A DNA stretch of 64,000 nt from Clostridium bowmanii (lineage in GTDB: Bacteria; Bacillota; Clostridia; Clostridiales; Clostridiaceae): the NCBI RefSeq assembly GCF_018861315.1, contig NZ_JAHLDL010000003.1:1-64000 (forward strand), in the 5' to 3' direction. A model generated the notes under the pieces. That model was not told the DNA's origin. It did no database searches and worked only from the letters and a program-made list of their open reading frames with translations. Both the position numbers and the translations under genes were made by a program. Positions 35,241 to 44,610 of the stretch are shown here, piece by piece; position 1 is the stretch's first letter; every line of letters starts with the position of its first letter.

Positions 35241-36334
35241 TAATATGTACCTCCTATTTTTTTATCTACAAGATTTAATATTAAGTTCCACACTCTTTTG
35301 CAACTATCCCCATCCAAGTAATGATAGAAGTTCTTTTGAGCAGCTTCTCTAATTGCTATGTATTGGTCAGTATCCGCCGTATCTTTTATGTAATTTATTA
35401 AATCATCAACGCACTTTAACTTAGGACCAGGTGTATCTAAGTAGTTAGTAAAATCAATAGCAAGCCCTCGCACTTTATCATACTGCACTACGTCATATGG
35501 TAAAAAACAAATTGGCCTATTTAATACTAAGTAATCTACATATATGGAACTATAATCAGTAAGCAGCATATCAGATACCGCCAGTATGCTTTGAGTAGAC
35601 ATCTCTTCATCAAAATCCATTGTCAAAATGTTTTTCATATTTTCAAAAATTTTGTCATCAAGGAGTCTCTCTAAGTAGTGAGGACGGTAAATCATTTTCC
35701 AGTTATTCTCTCCCATAAACTTATCAAACACTATCCAGTCCTCTTTTGAAATTGGAAAATCCTTTTCTATTTCATACCCTCTCCAAGTTGGGCAAAATAG
35801 TAGAATTTTTTTCCCTTTAGTATCATATTTCAAGTCAAATTTATTTCTACATTCACTAATATGCTTTTTATCAAACAACATATCATTTCTTGGTAGTCCC
35901 AGTGGCATATAATTTGGAAGAGGGTCCTTGTCAAGTTCTGTTGATCTTAAAAAGTATGTGCTGTCTCTTTCCGACAAGGTTACAACATTTTTTATTCTGT
36001 TTCTAATTCCTTTATAGAGATTCATCATTTTTTTATTATGGACTTCATTATTTCCTGGAGTCTTTTTAGTTCCATAACCATGGCTCATATAAATGCCATT
36101 TTGAGTTTTCTTGAAAACACTATTGGGATAATCTGAAACAACCGCAGAATAATTTTTCACCATTTGACCCGCTCTTATTATATAATGTAGAATTTTATTA
36201 TTTTTATACTTATAAAAACTTTTATATTCTAGTACAATATCGGGTCTATCTTGTTTTATATTTTTTTCATAATAATTATGTAAGGCTTTTATGTTATCTT
36301 CAGTTTGAGATGTTAGCAATATTCTCTTTTTCAA
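35240..36334 (-). CDS. CDP-glycerol/CDP-ribitol glycerophosphotransferase family protein (TagB/TagF/TarL-like)
   Basis: Motifs of the family: YMSHGYGTKKTPG, GLPRNDMLFD, ILLFCPTWRGYE, MIYRPHYLER, VSDMLLTDYSSIYVDYLVLNRPICFLPYD and YLDTPGPK. These enzymes transfer glycerol- or ribitol-phosphate from the CDP form to a lipid-linked acceptor. At 364 residues it is the short TagB-like form without an N-terminal extension. Next to tarI and tarJ it probably uses CDP-ribitol, adding one or several ribitol-phosphates to the glycan. The start is TTG 36334 behind AAGGAG. Confidence 0.85.
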   Translation of the reverse strand: MKKRILLTSQTEDNIKALHNYYEKNIKQDRPDIVLEYKSFYKYKNNKILHYIIRAGQMVKNYSAVVSDYPNSVFKKTQNGIYMSHGYGTKKTPGNNEVHNKKMMNLYKGIRNRIKNVVTLSERDSTYFLRSTELDKDPLPNYMPLGLPRNDMLFDKKHISECRNKFDLKYDTKGKKILLFCPTWRGYEIEKDFPISKEDWIVFDKFMGENNWKMIYRPHYLERLLDDKIFENMKNILTMDFDEEMSTQSILAVSDMLLTDYSSIYVDYLVLNRPICFLPYDVVQYDKVRGLAIDFTNYLDTPGPKLKCVDDLINYIKDTADTDQYIAIREAAQKNFYHYLDGDSCKRVWNLILNLVDKKIGGTY

Positions 36335-36352
36335 AGTTATTATCTCCTTAAT

Positions 36353-37690
36353 TTAAATGTTTTTAATTTCTCCTCGCTTATAGTAGTAATCTGCCACTGA
36401 TGCAAACCCTAGGCAAAACCACATAATATAGGTCGCTTGGAAACTTAAAAGTATAAATGATTGTAACAAACTTAAGAATGCAGTTGCAACAATAGGAATA
36501 ACGCAACAAATCCTCAGTGGCTTTGGTATATTTACTAATCTTTTTAATATGTAATAACAAGTTGAAAATAAACCGGCTACGTATAATATTAATCCTACTA
36601 TTCCCCAACCCATCCACGTTTCCAGTATGAAGTTATGGGCAGGACGTTGCATTTTCGCTATCTCTGCTGACTGGGCTGCAGTTATATATTCTGATGGAAT
36701 TGCTTGCTTGTATGCTACAGCAAATGTACCAGCTCCTAAAACAGGATTCTCTTTTATTAAAGTCCATGCCTTGGCCCAAAATATTTCTCGTATTTTATCA
36801 CTAGTATCAGCAGTAGAAACCTTAGCTTCTTCGGTCTCTGGCGCTGGTTTGACGAGTCCCGGAATTCTAGTCACAATAACAGAAAATGATCTGTATAAGC
36901 TAGGACGGGCTTGCATGAAATTTACAGATGCAGCAATTACGATAACCACACTACATGATATCATGAATGTCAAAATTCGCTTCCACGAGTTCCATTTCCC
37001 TCCAAATATTAACAGAAAGGATGCTACAATTACTGCTCCCATAACCACCCAACCCAGTCTACCTCCAGAAAGAAATGCAAAAACCAAGCTCATGCCAACA
37101 TTAACATACGCAATTGGTGTTATCCATGACGGCAATCTTTTATACACACTTTCTTTTATTGCCCATATTGAAAAAGTGATTAGCATAATACAAACATATA
37201 AATATATATTAATGTTACCTAAAAACAGCAAATCACGAATACTAGATGATCTTAAGCAATCAATCAATTCCCGTATATTTAATACTGTATATAGAAATAT
37301 TATTCCACCCAATAGTTGGTTTACTTTTGGTTTAAATTCATCTATTATAAAGAAAACACATGAGCCAAGTACTAACCCTCTTATTGGCCATATTGAGTCC
37401 ATAAAGGGTAAATGTAGCATAAACCGTATGCTAAAGAGCACAAGAAAATACACTCCAAATGAAAACAATATCCAAAATACTCTATTGGATAATTGAGTAA
37501 ATTTATAATCACGCTTATATATTCCATGATAAATAAACCTATTAAGAAAAAATCCTATGGCAATTACTTCTGATAAGGCCAAATATAGTGATAATCCCTG
37601 GATTTTAAACAATATCGTAGTAGCAATTAGTATTGTGCAGATAAGTTCCGTAACCCAAAAACGTTTATGAAATGATAGGGTATCTCCCAT
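36353..37690 (-). CDS. O-antigen ligase/polymerase family membrane protein
   Basis: 445 residues with about twelve hydrophobic segments. The loop (about 290-355) has IREIFWAKAWTLIKENPVLGAGTFAVAY and MQRPAHNFILETWMGWGIVGLILY, the Wzy_C/WaaL hallmark with Arg/His in the large external loop. It is the second such protein in this region. It lies between rfbB and the ribitol-phosphate genes. Role as polymerase or ligase is undetermined. Confidence 0.83.
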   Translation of the reverse strand: MGDTLSFHKRFWVTELICTILIATTILFKIQGLSLYLALSEVIAIGFFLNRFIYHGIYKRDYKFTQLSNRVFWILFSFGVYFLVLFSIRFMLHLPFMDSIWPIRGLVLGSCVFFIIDEFKPKVNQLLGGIIFLYTVLNIRELIDCLRSSSIRDLLFLGNINIYLYVCIMLITFSIWAIKESVYKRLPSWITPIAYVNVGMSLVFAFLSGGRLGWVVMGAVIVASFLLIFGGKWNSWKRILTFMISCSVVIVIAASVNFMQARPSLYRSFSVIVTRIPGLVKPAPETEEAKVSTADTSDKIREIFWAKAWTLIKENPVLGAGTFAVAYKQAIPSEYITAAQSAEIAKMQRPAHNFILETWMGWGIVGLILYVAGLFSTCYYILKRLVNIPKPLRICCVIPIVATAFLSLLQSFILLSFQATYIMWFCLGFASVADYYYKRGEIKNI

Positions 37691-37731
37691 TCTATAATTC
37701 TCCTTTGCTCGCTTTTATTTTATCACATAAA

Positions 37732-38784
37732 TTATTTTTCATACATATTGTTATAATAATTCTGGTATTCCCCTGATGTAATATTATTCATCCACTGTTT
37801 ATTATCTAAATTCCATTTTATTGTCTTTTTTATTCCTACTTCAAATGTAGTTTCAGGTTGCCATCCTAACTCTTTTTTTATCTTAGCTGGATCTATTCCA
37901 TATCTCATGTCATGACCTTTTCTATCTTCAACATAAGTTATTAGTTTTTCTGTTATCTCACTATCTACATTTTCATTTAAATAATTTATAACAGTTTTAA
38001 CTATTTGCATATTAGTTCTCTCGTTGTGTCCACCTATATTATAAACTTCTCCCACTGTACCACCATTTATAACCATATCTATAGCCTTACAGTGATCTTC
38101 AACGTATAACCAATCTCTTATATTCATTCCATCGCCGTAAACTGGTAGCTCTTTATGATTCAAACAGTTATTTATTAGTAATGGTATTAATTTTTCTGGA
38201 AATTGGTATGGACCATAATTATTTGAGCACCTAGTTGTATTTACAGGCATTTTATATGTATCAAAATAAGCTTTAACCATTAAATCTGCGCCTGTTTTAC
38301 TTGAAGAGTATGGACTATGTGGATCCAGTGGTGTAGTTTCAAGAAAGAACCCTGTGGTGCCAAGTGATCCATATACTTCGTCCGTTGATACTTGCATAAA
38401 TTTCTTGCCTTCTTTAAATACACCGTTAATTTCCCATGCATTCTTTGCTACATTTAAAATATTTACTGTACCTAAGATGTTTGTTTTAACAAATATCTCT
38501 GGCTCTTTTATGCTTCTATCTACATGTGATTCTGCTGCGAAATTCACAACATAATCAATATCATTATCTGCAAATATCTTTTCTACAAATCCTTTGTCAC
38601 ATATATCTCCGGCAGCAAAAGAATAGTTTTTATTATTTTCTATATCTTTTAAATTTTCTAAATTCCCTGCATAAGTCAATTTATCTAAATTTATAATCTT
38701 TATATCTGAATATTTATTTAACATATAATGTACGAAATTTGCACCTATAAATCCAGCTCCACCTGTTACTAAATAAGTCTTCAT
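37732..38784 (-). CDS. rfbB: dTDP-glucose 4,6-dehydratase
   Basis: Second-step enzyme of dTDP-6-deoxyhexose synthesis. KTYLVTGGAGFIGANFVHYML binds NAD; FAAESHVDRSI, STDEVYGSLG, SPYSSSKTGADL (Tyr-x3-Lys), RCSNNYGPYQFPEKLIPL and EDRKGHDMRYGID are all present. ATG 38784 is chosen because AAGGGG lies 11 nt before it, whereas the GTG at 38796 abuts that site. It follows rfbC by 2 nt. A 28-nt piece of its 5' end recurs at 2826-2853. Confidence 0.96.
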   Translation of the reverse strand: MKTYLVTGGAGFIGANFVHYMLNKYSDIKIINLDKLTYAGNLENLKDIENNKNYSFAAGDICDKGFVEKIFADNDIDYVVNFAAESHVDRSIKEPEIFVKTNILGTVNILNVAKNAWEINGVFKEGKKFMQVSTDEVYGSLGTTGFFLETTPLDPHSPYSSSKTGADLMVKAYFDTYKMPVNTTRCSNNYGPYQFPEKLIPLLINNCLNHKELPVYGDGMNIRDWLYVEDHCKAIDMVINGGTVGEVYNIGGHNERTNMQIVKTVINYLNENVDSEITEKLITYVEDRKGHDMRYGIDPAKIKKELGWQPETTFEVGIKKTIKWNLDNKQWMNNITSGEYQNYYNNMYEK

Positions 38785-38786
38785 AA

Positions 38787-39359
38787 TTAATTGCACCCCT
38801 TATATTCGAATGATATTTCTAAGTCTTTTAGTTTCTTTTGCAACTTATCCTTATCTGATAATAGAATCTCTTCTATACCTTCTAGTGGCCACTCTATAGC
38901 TATATCTTCATCATTCCACAATATACCACTATCATACTCAGGAGCATAGAAGTCTGTACATTTATAGTTAAACACAGCAACATCTGACATGACTAAAAAT
39001 CCATGAGCAAAGCCTTCTGGTACATAAAATTGTTTTTTATTTTCCTCGGTAAGAATTACTCCTTCCCATTGTCCAAAGGTGGATGAACCCTTCCTTAAAT
39101 CTACAGCTACATCAAATACTTTCCCCTGCGTAACTCTAACTAATTTACCTTGAGTATGTTTAGTTTGAAAATGAAGTCCTCTAAGTACTCCACTGTTAGA
39201 CTTTGATTCATTATCTTGAACAAATTCCATAGTAAGTCCTGCTTCAAAGAAATCATTCTTATTGTAGGTCTCCATAAAATAACCTCTATTGTCACCGAAA
39301 ACTTTTGGCTTTATTATATATAGATCTTTTATCTTAGTTTCTATAAAATTAAACACCAA
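38787..39359 (-). CDS. rfbC: dTDP-4-dehydrorhamnose 3,5-epimerase
   Basis: Motifs: KPKVFGDNRGYFMETYN, FVQDNESKSNSGVLRGLHFQ (catalytic His), GKLVRVTQGKVFDVAVDLR, FYVPEGFAHGFLV and NYKCTDFYAPEYDSGI. The 190-residue size is normal. It converts the dehydratase product into dTDP-4-keto-L-rhamnose, which RmlD would reduce to L-rhamnose or a Tll-type enzyme to 6-deoxy-L-talose. It sits between rfbA and rfbB. Confidence 0.95.
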   Translation of the reverse strand: MVFNFIETKIKDLYIIKPKVFGDNRGYFMETYNKNDFFEAGLTMEFVQDNESKSNSGVLRGLHFQTKHTQGKLVRVTQGKVFDVAVDLRKGSSTFGQWEGVILTEENKKQFYVPEGFAHGFLVMSDVAVFNYKCTDFYAPEYDSGILWNDEDIAIEWPLEGIEEILLSDKDKLQKKLKDLEISFEYKGCN

Positions 39360-39374
39360 TAACTCCTCCTCTAT

Positions 39375-40310
39375 CTATTGTAGCTCAGCTTCTACTTTTG
39401 CTTTAGATTCTATTTTTGCTTTAGCTTCTAATTTAGCTTTATCATAATCGTCAGCAATCCGTATTAAATATTTACCATATTCTATTTTCATTAGTGGTTT
39501 TGCTAATTTTAAAAGTTGCTCTTTATTTATAAATCCATTTCTAAAAGCTATTTCTTCTATGCACGCTACATATAATCCTTGCCTGGTTTGAATTGCTTCA
39601 ACAAAGTTAGCTGCGTCTAGTAGTCCTCTGTGAGTTCCTGTGTCAAGCCAAGCCATGCCTCTTCCAAAAAGTTCAACTTTTAAATTACCACGCCTTAAGT
39701 ATTCATTATTAACTGCTGTTATTTCTATTTCTCCTCTATTGGATGGTTTAATGTTTTTAGCAATCTCCACTACATCATTATCATAGAAATATAATCCAGG
39801 CACTGCATAGTTTGATTTTGGATTCATTGGTTTTTCCTCTATGGATAATACGTTATTATTACCATCAAATTCAACAACACCAAACTCCGTTGGACTACTT
39901 ACATGATATCCAAAAATAGTAGATCCTGCTTCTCTGTCCACTGCTCTTTTTAATCTTTCACTAAATCCATAACCATAAAAAATGTTATCGCCTAAAACTA
40001 ATGCTACTTTATCACTGCCTATAAACTCTTCGCCTATAATAAAAGCATCTGCAAGTCCTCTTGGCTCTTCTTGAACAGTATATTGCAATTTAAGTCCTAT
40101 ATCACTTCCATCACCTAATAGCTCTTCAAAAGTAACTATATCTCTTGGCGTTGAAATAATTAATATTTCTTTTATACCTGCAAGCATTAATACTGATAAT
40201 GGATAATATATCATTGGCTTATCGTATATTGGTAGTATTTGCTTTGATACTGCTTTGGTTACTGGATATAGCCTCGTGCCGGAACCACCAGCTAAAATAA
40301 TACCTTTCAT
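39375..40310 (-). CDS. rfbA: Glucose-1-phosphate thymidylyltransferase with a repetitive C-terminal tail
   Basis: Starts [37 protein letters not shown] and has [49 protein letters not shown] and [12 protein letters not shown], all of RmlA. Most RmlA proteins are about 290 residues; this one has 311 because the end carries short Lys/Glu/Ala repeats ([19 protein letters not shown]). The DNA there is a degenerate tandem repeat (39380-39450), probably from slippage. Core enzyme intact; makes dTDP-glucose. Confidence 0.95.
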   Translation of the reverse strand: MKGIILAGGSGTRLYPVTKAVSKQILPIYDKPMIYYPLSVLMLAGIKEILIISTPRDIVTFEELLGDGSDIGLKLQYTVQEEPRGLADAFIIGEEFIGSDKVALVLGDNIFYGYGFSERLKRAVDREAGSTIFGYHVSSPTEFGVVEFDGNNNVLSIEEKPMNPKSNYAVPGLYFYDNDVVEIAKNIKPSNRGEIEITAVNNEYLRRGNLKVELFGRGMAWLDTGTHRGLLDAANFVEAIQTRQGLYVACIEEIAFRNGFINKEQLLKLAKPLMKIEYGKYLIRIADDYDKAKLEAKAKIESKAKVEAELQ

Positions 40311-40352
40311 AATTTGCCTCCTTAGAAATTTTTATATAAAATCACAATTTAA

Positions 40353-40952
40353 TTAAATTTTCATCCATTGTTTTGCAACACAATTATATTTTTTAATAAC
40401 CCTAGCTGGCATTCCAACAGCTATGCAGTTACTAGGAATATCTTTATTAACCACTGAATTCGCTCCAATAATACAACCATCACCAATATTAACTCCTAAT
40501 AATATGCAAACATTTTCTCCTATCCATACATTATTACCTATTGATACAGATTTAGTATTAAGTGGTCTCTTATCTGGCTCAATATCTGGTGATGAATGCT
40601 GCACATTACCTGAATAATCTCCATGATTACTATCACTAATAAATATCTTGGATGCCATAAGGCAGTTATCTCCTATAGTGACACTTTCACCTGCTGAAAT
40701 GTGAACGTTATCGCCAATCTTGCAATTTTTACCTATTATAAGTTTTTTTGCTCCACCTTTTCCTGTATCAAACATTTCTAAACGACAACTATATCCCGTA
40801 GTAAAGCCTTCACCATACTGTAAAAGCTTTTTGCCTCTTATAAATATTGGAGTGCGTATTAATCGTGCTCCCTTATAAAATATTTTAGTATAAACAAGTG
40901 ATATAGCATTCTTAAATATTTCACCAAACCCATATCCATTTTTCATAACCAT
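40353..40952 (-). CDS. Hexapeptide-repeat acetyltransferase (WbbJ-like)
   Basis: Hexapeptide repeats (LIIGKNCKIGDNVHI, SVTIGDNCLMASKIFI, SVSIGNNVWIGENVCIL, VNIGDGCIIGANSVVN, PSNCIAVGMPARVI) and the SDSNHGDYSG active-site region define a sugar O-acetyltransferase. ATG 40952 is chosen because AAGGGG lies 6 nt before it; the longer frame from 40979 has no site. It is the first gene of a block running through rfbACB to the ribitol-phosphate genes. Confidence 0.84.
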   Translation of the reverse strand: MVMKNGYGFGEIFKNAISLVYTKIFYKGARLIRTPIFIRGKKLLQYGEGFTTGYSCRLEMFDTGKGGAKKLIIGKNCKIGDNVHISAGESVTIGDNCLMASKIFISDSNHGDYSGNVQHSSPDIEPDKRPLNTKSVSIGNNVWIGENVCILLGVNIGDGCIIGANSVVNKDIPSNCIAVGMPARVIKKYNCVAKQWMKI

Positions 40953-41043
40953 ACACAGCCCCTTAGTTAAATCTTCCAACTCTTTATTTAATGCTTCATT
41001 AAACTACTTTTTTTTGCTAAAAGTTATATCATCTAATTAACTT

Positions 41044-41075
41044 AGTATATCATAAATTTGAAAACGAATTTCATC
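41044..41075 (-). promoter_or_regulatory. Possible extended -10 promoter for the acetyltransferase-rfb block
   Basis: On the minus strand TGATATACT (41044-41052) is an extended -10 of the same form as the one at 8994-9002. The -35 is poor. It lies about 90 nt upstream of the acetyltransferase ATG, in a 155-base gap after the acyltransferase gene. Confidence 0.35.
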
Positions 41076-41107
41076 CCTTTATTTTATCTACAAAAGATCA
41101 AACTTAC

Positions 41108-42232
41108 TTAGCATGCACTCAATTTTTTAATGAGAAATTTCTCTAATAATGTTGGCTTCCGTTCTATAAATAAATATAAAATATATGCCACCGCCAAACT
41201 TAATGCAAATGATATCAAAACTAATAAAAAGTAATTAATCCATGGTACACTCGTAAATATATCCGTAGGAACGTATTCTTTTAGATATCTTAATACTAGG
41301 TAGTGGACTAAATAAAATGAATAACTAATTTTACCAAGATTGCTAAAGAGTTTATTATCAAATATTTTAAACAGTGAACTCATTTTTTTATTAATAAACC
41401 AAACTGAATGAAGTGTGAAAATTAAAACTATAAATAGTAAACTAACTAAAATATTCTCAAAATGTAAATTTAAATATGAAATTAATATAATAGAACCCAC
41501 AACGAAAATCACTAATATTTTAGAATATTTGTTTATGAATCTTATTTTAGAAATATTTATATCCTGAAAAAAATAGAACATGAATATTCCAGCCGAAAAA
41601 GTAAAAAGCCAATTAATAGGTGAAAAATATAGCCATGAAAAAGTTGTTGTATCAATAGCACCTTTACCTTTTAGAAACTGTATTCCTAAACTAAACAGGA
41701 AAGAAATGAGTAAAGTAGCAACGAATAATGCCAATGTATTTTTAGATGTTAAATGTTTTTTAAACTTATACGGAATTAAGATTAAAAATGAAAATATGAA
41801 AGTATCGAAAAGGAACCACTCTACCCCTAAAATATTATTGTAAATATCTTTGTCTAATCCATATAAAAAAGTAAAGTGCATAAGCATATTACTAGATGTT
41901 ATGTTAAGTTCATTTTTCATTACTATAAGACTTAAAATATATGCAACTAATAACACACAATAAAAGGGTACTGCTAATCTAAAAAATTTTCTCGCTACAT
42001 ATTTTAAAAAGAAATTTTTTTGAGCAGTTTTATTCATAAGACTTCTAAATACAGTATATCCACTAATTATAAAAAAAATTGCAACACCCAACCGGCCAGT
42101 ATATAGTAATTGTTCAATAGAAAAGGGCAGTGATGTAATCTTAAACAAAGAAAAAAGCATTGTACTATGGACAAGAAATACTCCTAGTATGGCTATTCCT
42201 TTGCATGAATCGAGATAATCAATTTTCCCCAT
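41108..42232 (-). CDS. Acyltransferase 3 family membrane protein
   Basis: KIDYLDSCKGIAILGVFLVHSTML carries the family's first helix with the His; LGVAIFFIISGYTVFRSL, YVARKFFRLAVPFYCVLL and about ten helices follow. This is the third Acyltransferase_3 protein in the window. A hairpin with T-tract separates it from manC upstream, so it may be transcribed by read-through or separately. It probably acylates the second polysaccharide. Confidence 0.84.
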   Translation of the reverse strand: MGKIDYLDSCKGIAILGVFLVHSTMLFSLFKITSLPFSIEQLLYTGRLGVAIFFIISGYTVFRSLMNKTAQKNFFLKYVARKFFRLAVPFYCVLLVAYILSLIVMKNELNITSSNMLMHFTFLYGLDKDIYNNILGVEWFLFDTFIFSFLILIPYKFKKHLTSKNTLALFVATLLISFLFSLGIQFLKGKGAIDTTTFSWLYFSPINWLFTFSAGIFMFYFFQDINISKIRFINKYSKILVIFVVGSIILISYLNLHFENILVSLLFIVLIFTLHSVWFINKKMSSLFKIFDNKLFSNLGKISYSFYLVHYLVLRYLKEYVPTDIFTSVPWINYFLLVLISFALSLAVAYILYLFIERKPTLLEKFLIKKLSAC

Positions 42233-42257
42233 TGTTTCCTCCTTGTGTTGGTTTTAT

Positions 42258-42298
42258 AAAAAAATGCTCAAATACACATTTATGCATTTGAGTGTTTT
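42258..42298 (-). terminator. Hairpin with T-tract between the second manC and the acyltransferase gene
   Basis: On the minus strand ACTCAAATGCATA can pair with TATTTGAGC (13 bp with two G-U pairs in the outer stem), followed by seven T. It lies right after the manC stop (42305) and 25 nt before the next ATG. Confidence 0.65.
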
Positions 42299-42304
42299 AC
42301 TCCT

Positions 42305-43363
42305 TCATAATATATCTACCTTATCTCTTAATTCACTTATATTATCTAAATCACTTTTTTTACAAAGTAATATAAAATCATCTGTTTCAACTGCAAATAT
42401 ATCATCTAGCCCTACGGTTATTATTGGTTTATCCATAGCTAAAATAAGATTATTATATCCTTCTATGTTTTTTACATTTCCTAAAAACACATTATTATGC
42501 TCATCTTTTTTTCTATATCTTTCTATTGCATTCCAACTACCAATATCATCCCATCCAAAATCACAAGGGATTACATATATTTCTTTAGCATTTTCCATAA
42601 TGGCATAATCCACTGATACAGACGATATCTTACAGTAATTTTCAGTTAATTTATATTCATAGTCTTCCTTTAAAGATATAGCAATTTCTTTCAATATTTC
42701 ATAAGTGTTTTTCAAGTATCTTTTTGTTAAACTCAGAATAGTTTTAGCTTTCCAAATAAACATACCACCATTCCAAAGATAATTTCCATCTTCTACATAA
42801 GTTCTAGCCTTCTCTAAATCAGGTTTTTCTACAAACCCATCAACTTTACAAATAACTTCATTGCCAATTTTATGTTGTCCATTTTTAACTGCCTTTATAT
42901 ATCCATATCCTGTTTCTGGTCTATTAGGTTTCATTCCAAGGGTTACTACTGCCTCTTCATTATCTTGTATAAAGTCATAAGCATTCTTTATAGTTTGTCT
43001 AAACTTTTCCTCATTTATAATAAGATGATCTGAAGGTAATACCACCATGGTAGAATCTTTGTAAAACTTTTCTATATAAAAAGCTGAAAGTGCTATACAT
43101 GGCGCAGTATTTTTACCTACTGGCTCAACTATAATATTTCTAGCTGGCAATTCAGGTAACTGCTGCTTTACTAAGTCCACATAATCTAACGCCGTTACTA
43201 CAAAAATTCTTTCCTCAGGAATTATATCCTTAATTCTATTAATAGTCATCTGTATCATTGTTTTCTCACCTAAAAGTTTTACAAACTGTTTGGGCTTTTC
43301 ATCAGTTGAAAGAGGCCAGAATCTAGTACCCTTACCTCCTGCCATAATTAGTGCACACAGCAT
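42305..43363 (-). CDS. manC: Mannose-1-phosphate guanylyltransferase (second copy)
   Basis: Same motifs as the copy at 27.0-28.1 kb: CALIMAGGKGTRFWPLST, DEKPKQFVKL, EPVGKNTAPCIALSA, VLPSDHLI, LWNGGMFIWKA, DFGWDDIGSWN. The two proteins agree along their whole length and share the single-domain form, so they are paralogues, but they are well diverged. This one ends a run of genes from the second initiating transferase, before a terminator. It would supply GDP-mannose for mannosyl transfer, since this region has no gmd or fcl. Confidence 0.93.
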   Translation of the reverse strand: MLCALIMAGGKGTRFWPLSTDEKPKQFVKLLGEKTMIQMTINRIKDIIPEERIFVVTALDYVDLVKQQLPELPARNIIVEPVGKNTAPCIALSAFYIEKFYKDSTMVVLPSDHLIINEEKFRQTIKNAYDFIQDNEEAVVTLGMKPNRPETGYGYIKAVKNGQHKIGNEVICKVDGFVEKPDLEKARTYVEDGNYLWNGGMFIWKAKTILSLTKRYLKNTYEILKEIAISLKEDYEYKLTENYCKISSVSVDYAIMENAKEIYVIPCDFGWDDIGSWNAIERYRKKDEHNNVFLGNVKNIEGYNNLILAMDKPIITVGLDDIFAVETDDFILLCKKSDLDNISELRDKVDIL

Positions 43364-43415
43364 ACAATTCCCCTCCTCTACTCTTTTATTATTGTTTTAC
43401 TCTTTTGTTATTGTT

Positions 43416-44579
43416 TTATTTCTCTGCAAAAGTTTTTTCAAACAATTTCTTATAATGATTTGCTGCATTTTCTACAGAATATTTTTCAATCAACTTTTCG
43501 TTAATGCCACTTTTATAAACAAAACCCTTGACTATAGTTTGTTCAATTACTTTTGACAAATCATCTGCATCAGTAGGGTTATTATAATAAATAACCTGAC
43601 CCATAGTTACCTCTGGCAGGGAAGTACATCTTGTAGTTATAACTGGTATATTCCTATACATTGCTTCAACTGGTGGCATTCCAAACCCTTCAAATAGAGA
43701 TGGACTCACAAATACTTTAGCATTATTATATAGTAAACTAAGTTCATCGTCCGATACAAAACCAGGAATAACTACACTATCTTCTATTTTGTTAGCTGCT
43801 ATTAATTTGACTAAATCATTAGTCGCCTTGTCTCTCATTCCTACAAGTACTAATTTAATGTTAACATTTCCGCTTCTTTTTTTATAAATACTAAATGCAT
43901 TTATAAGTGTTGGAATATTTTTATGGGGCAATAATGATGCAACTGATAGTATATAATTTTTCTTAACTAATCCTAACTTATTAGCAAAATCATCAAAAAT
44001 AACATTATCCTTGGTTTCAAATTTTTCAAAATCTATTGGATTATATATTACCTCTAAGTCACTCGGATTAATATTTTTAAAATTTTCTATTATATCTTGT
44101 TTAACAAAGTTTGATATGCAAATATTTTTATCACTTTTCTTAAAGCTTAGCGGGTATGTAAAAGAAAACAATACCCTCTTAGAAAAAGAAAAATTCTCTT
44201 TAAAATGTTTGTATTGGATGTCATGTACATTAGATATTATTTTTATTCCCTTAATATTTTGTATACATCTCACATAGGTTGGGAAAAACATTACATCTAT
44301 CTTATTATTTTTAATAACCTTTGGTAACTTTGTACTTGTATATAGCACCCTATTAAATCTTATTGTGTTATCAAAATCACATATAACTATTTTAAAATTC
44401 TCTTTATCAATATTAAAACATTTATAATTAGATTTAGTTGCAAATATGAAATACTCATTTTCATTATCCACACATTGTAAACCTTTTATCAAATTCATAA
44501 GGTAACTTCCAGTTCCTGCTATTTCTCCTGGGATAATATATAGTCCATCTATTCCTATTCTAATTCCCAACCTTAACAC
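43416..44579 (-). CDS. Family 4 glycosyltransferase
   Basis: GT-B enzyme with RIGIDGLYIIPGEIAGTGSYLMNLI at the start, KIISNVHDIQYKHF, the donor-domain KKNYILSVASLLPHKNIPTLI, VLVGMRD, VIPGFVSDDELSLLYNNAKVFVSPSLFEGFGMPPVEAM and RNIPVITTRCTSLPEV. This pattern is common in mannosyl- and related transferases, which fits the neighbouring manC. The first codon is GTG 44579 with AGGA very close; TTG 44570 is an alternative start. Confidence 0.86.
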   Translation of the reverse strand: MLRLGIRIGIDGLYIIPGEIAGTGSYLMNLIKGLQCVDNENEYFIFATKSNYKCFNIDKENFKIVICDFDNTIRFNRVLYTSTKLPKVIKNNKIDVMFFPTYVRCIQNIKGIKIISNVHDIQYKHFKENFSFSKRVLFSFTYPLSFKKSDKNICISNFVKQDIIENFKNINPSDLEVIYNPIDFEKFETKDNVIFDDFANKLGLVKKNYILSVASLLPHKNIPTLINAFSIYKKRSGNVNIKLVLVGMRDKATNDLVKLIAANKIEDSVVIPGFVSDDELSLLYNNAKVFVSPSLFEGFGMPPVEAMYRNIPVITTRCTSLPEVTMGQVIYYNNPTDADDLSKVIEQTIVKGFVYKSGINEKLIEKYSVENAANHYKKLFEKTFAEK

Positions 44580-44610
44580 ATCCTATTTATTATATTTATA
44601 TATTGGTAAC

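Noticed and set aside
36627-37496. Long antisense frame of 289 codons on the plus strand
   Set aside because: It lies wholly inside the Wzy/WaaL-like gene, shows no family motifs and has no ribosome site; it mirrors the codon pattern of the real gene.
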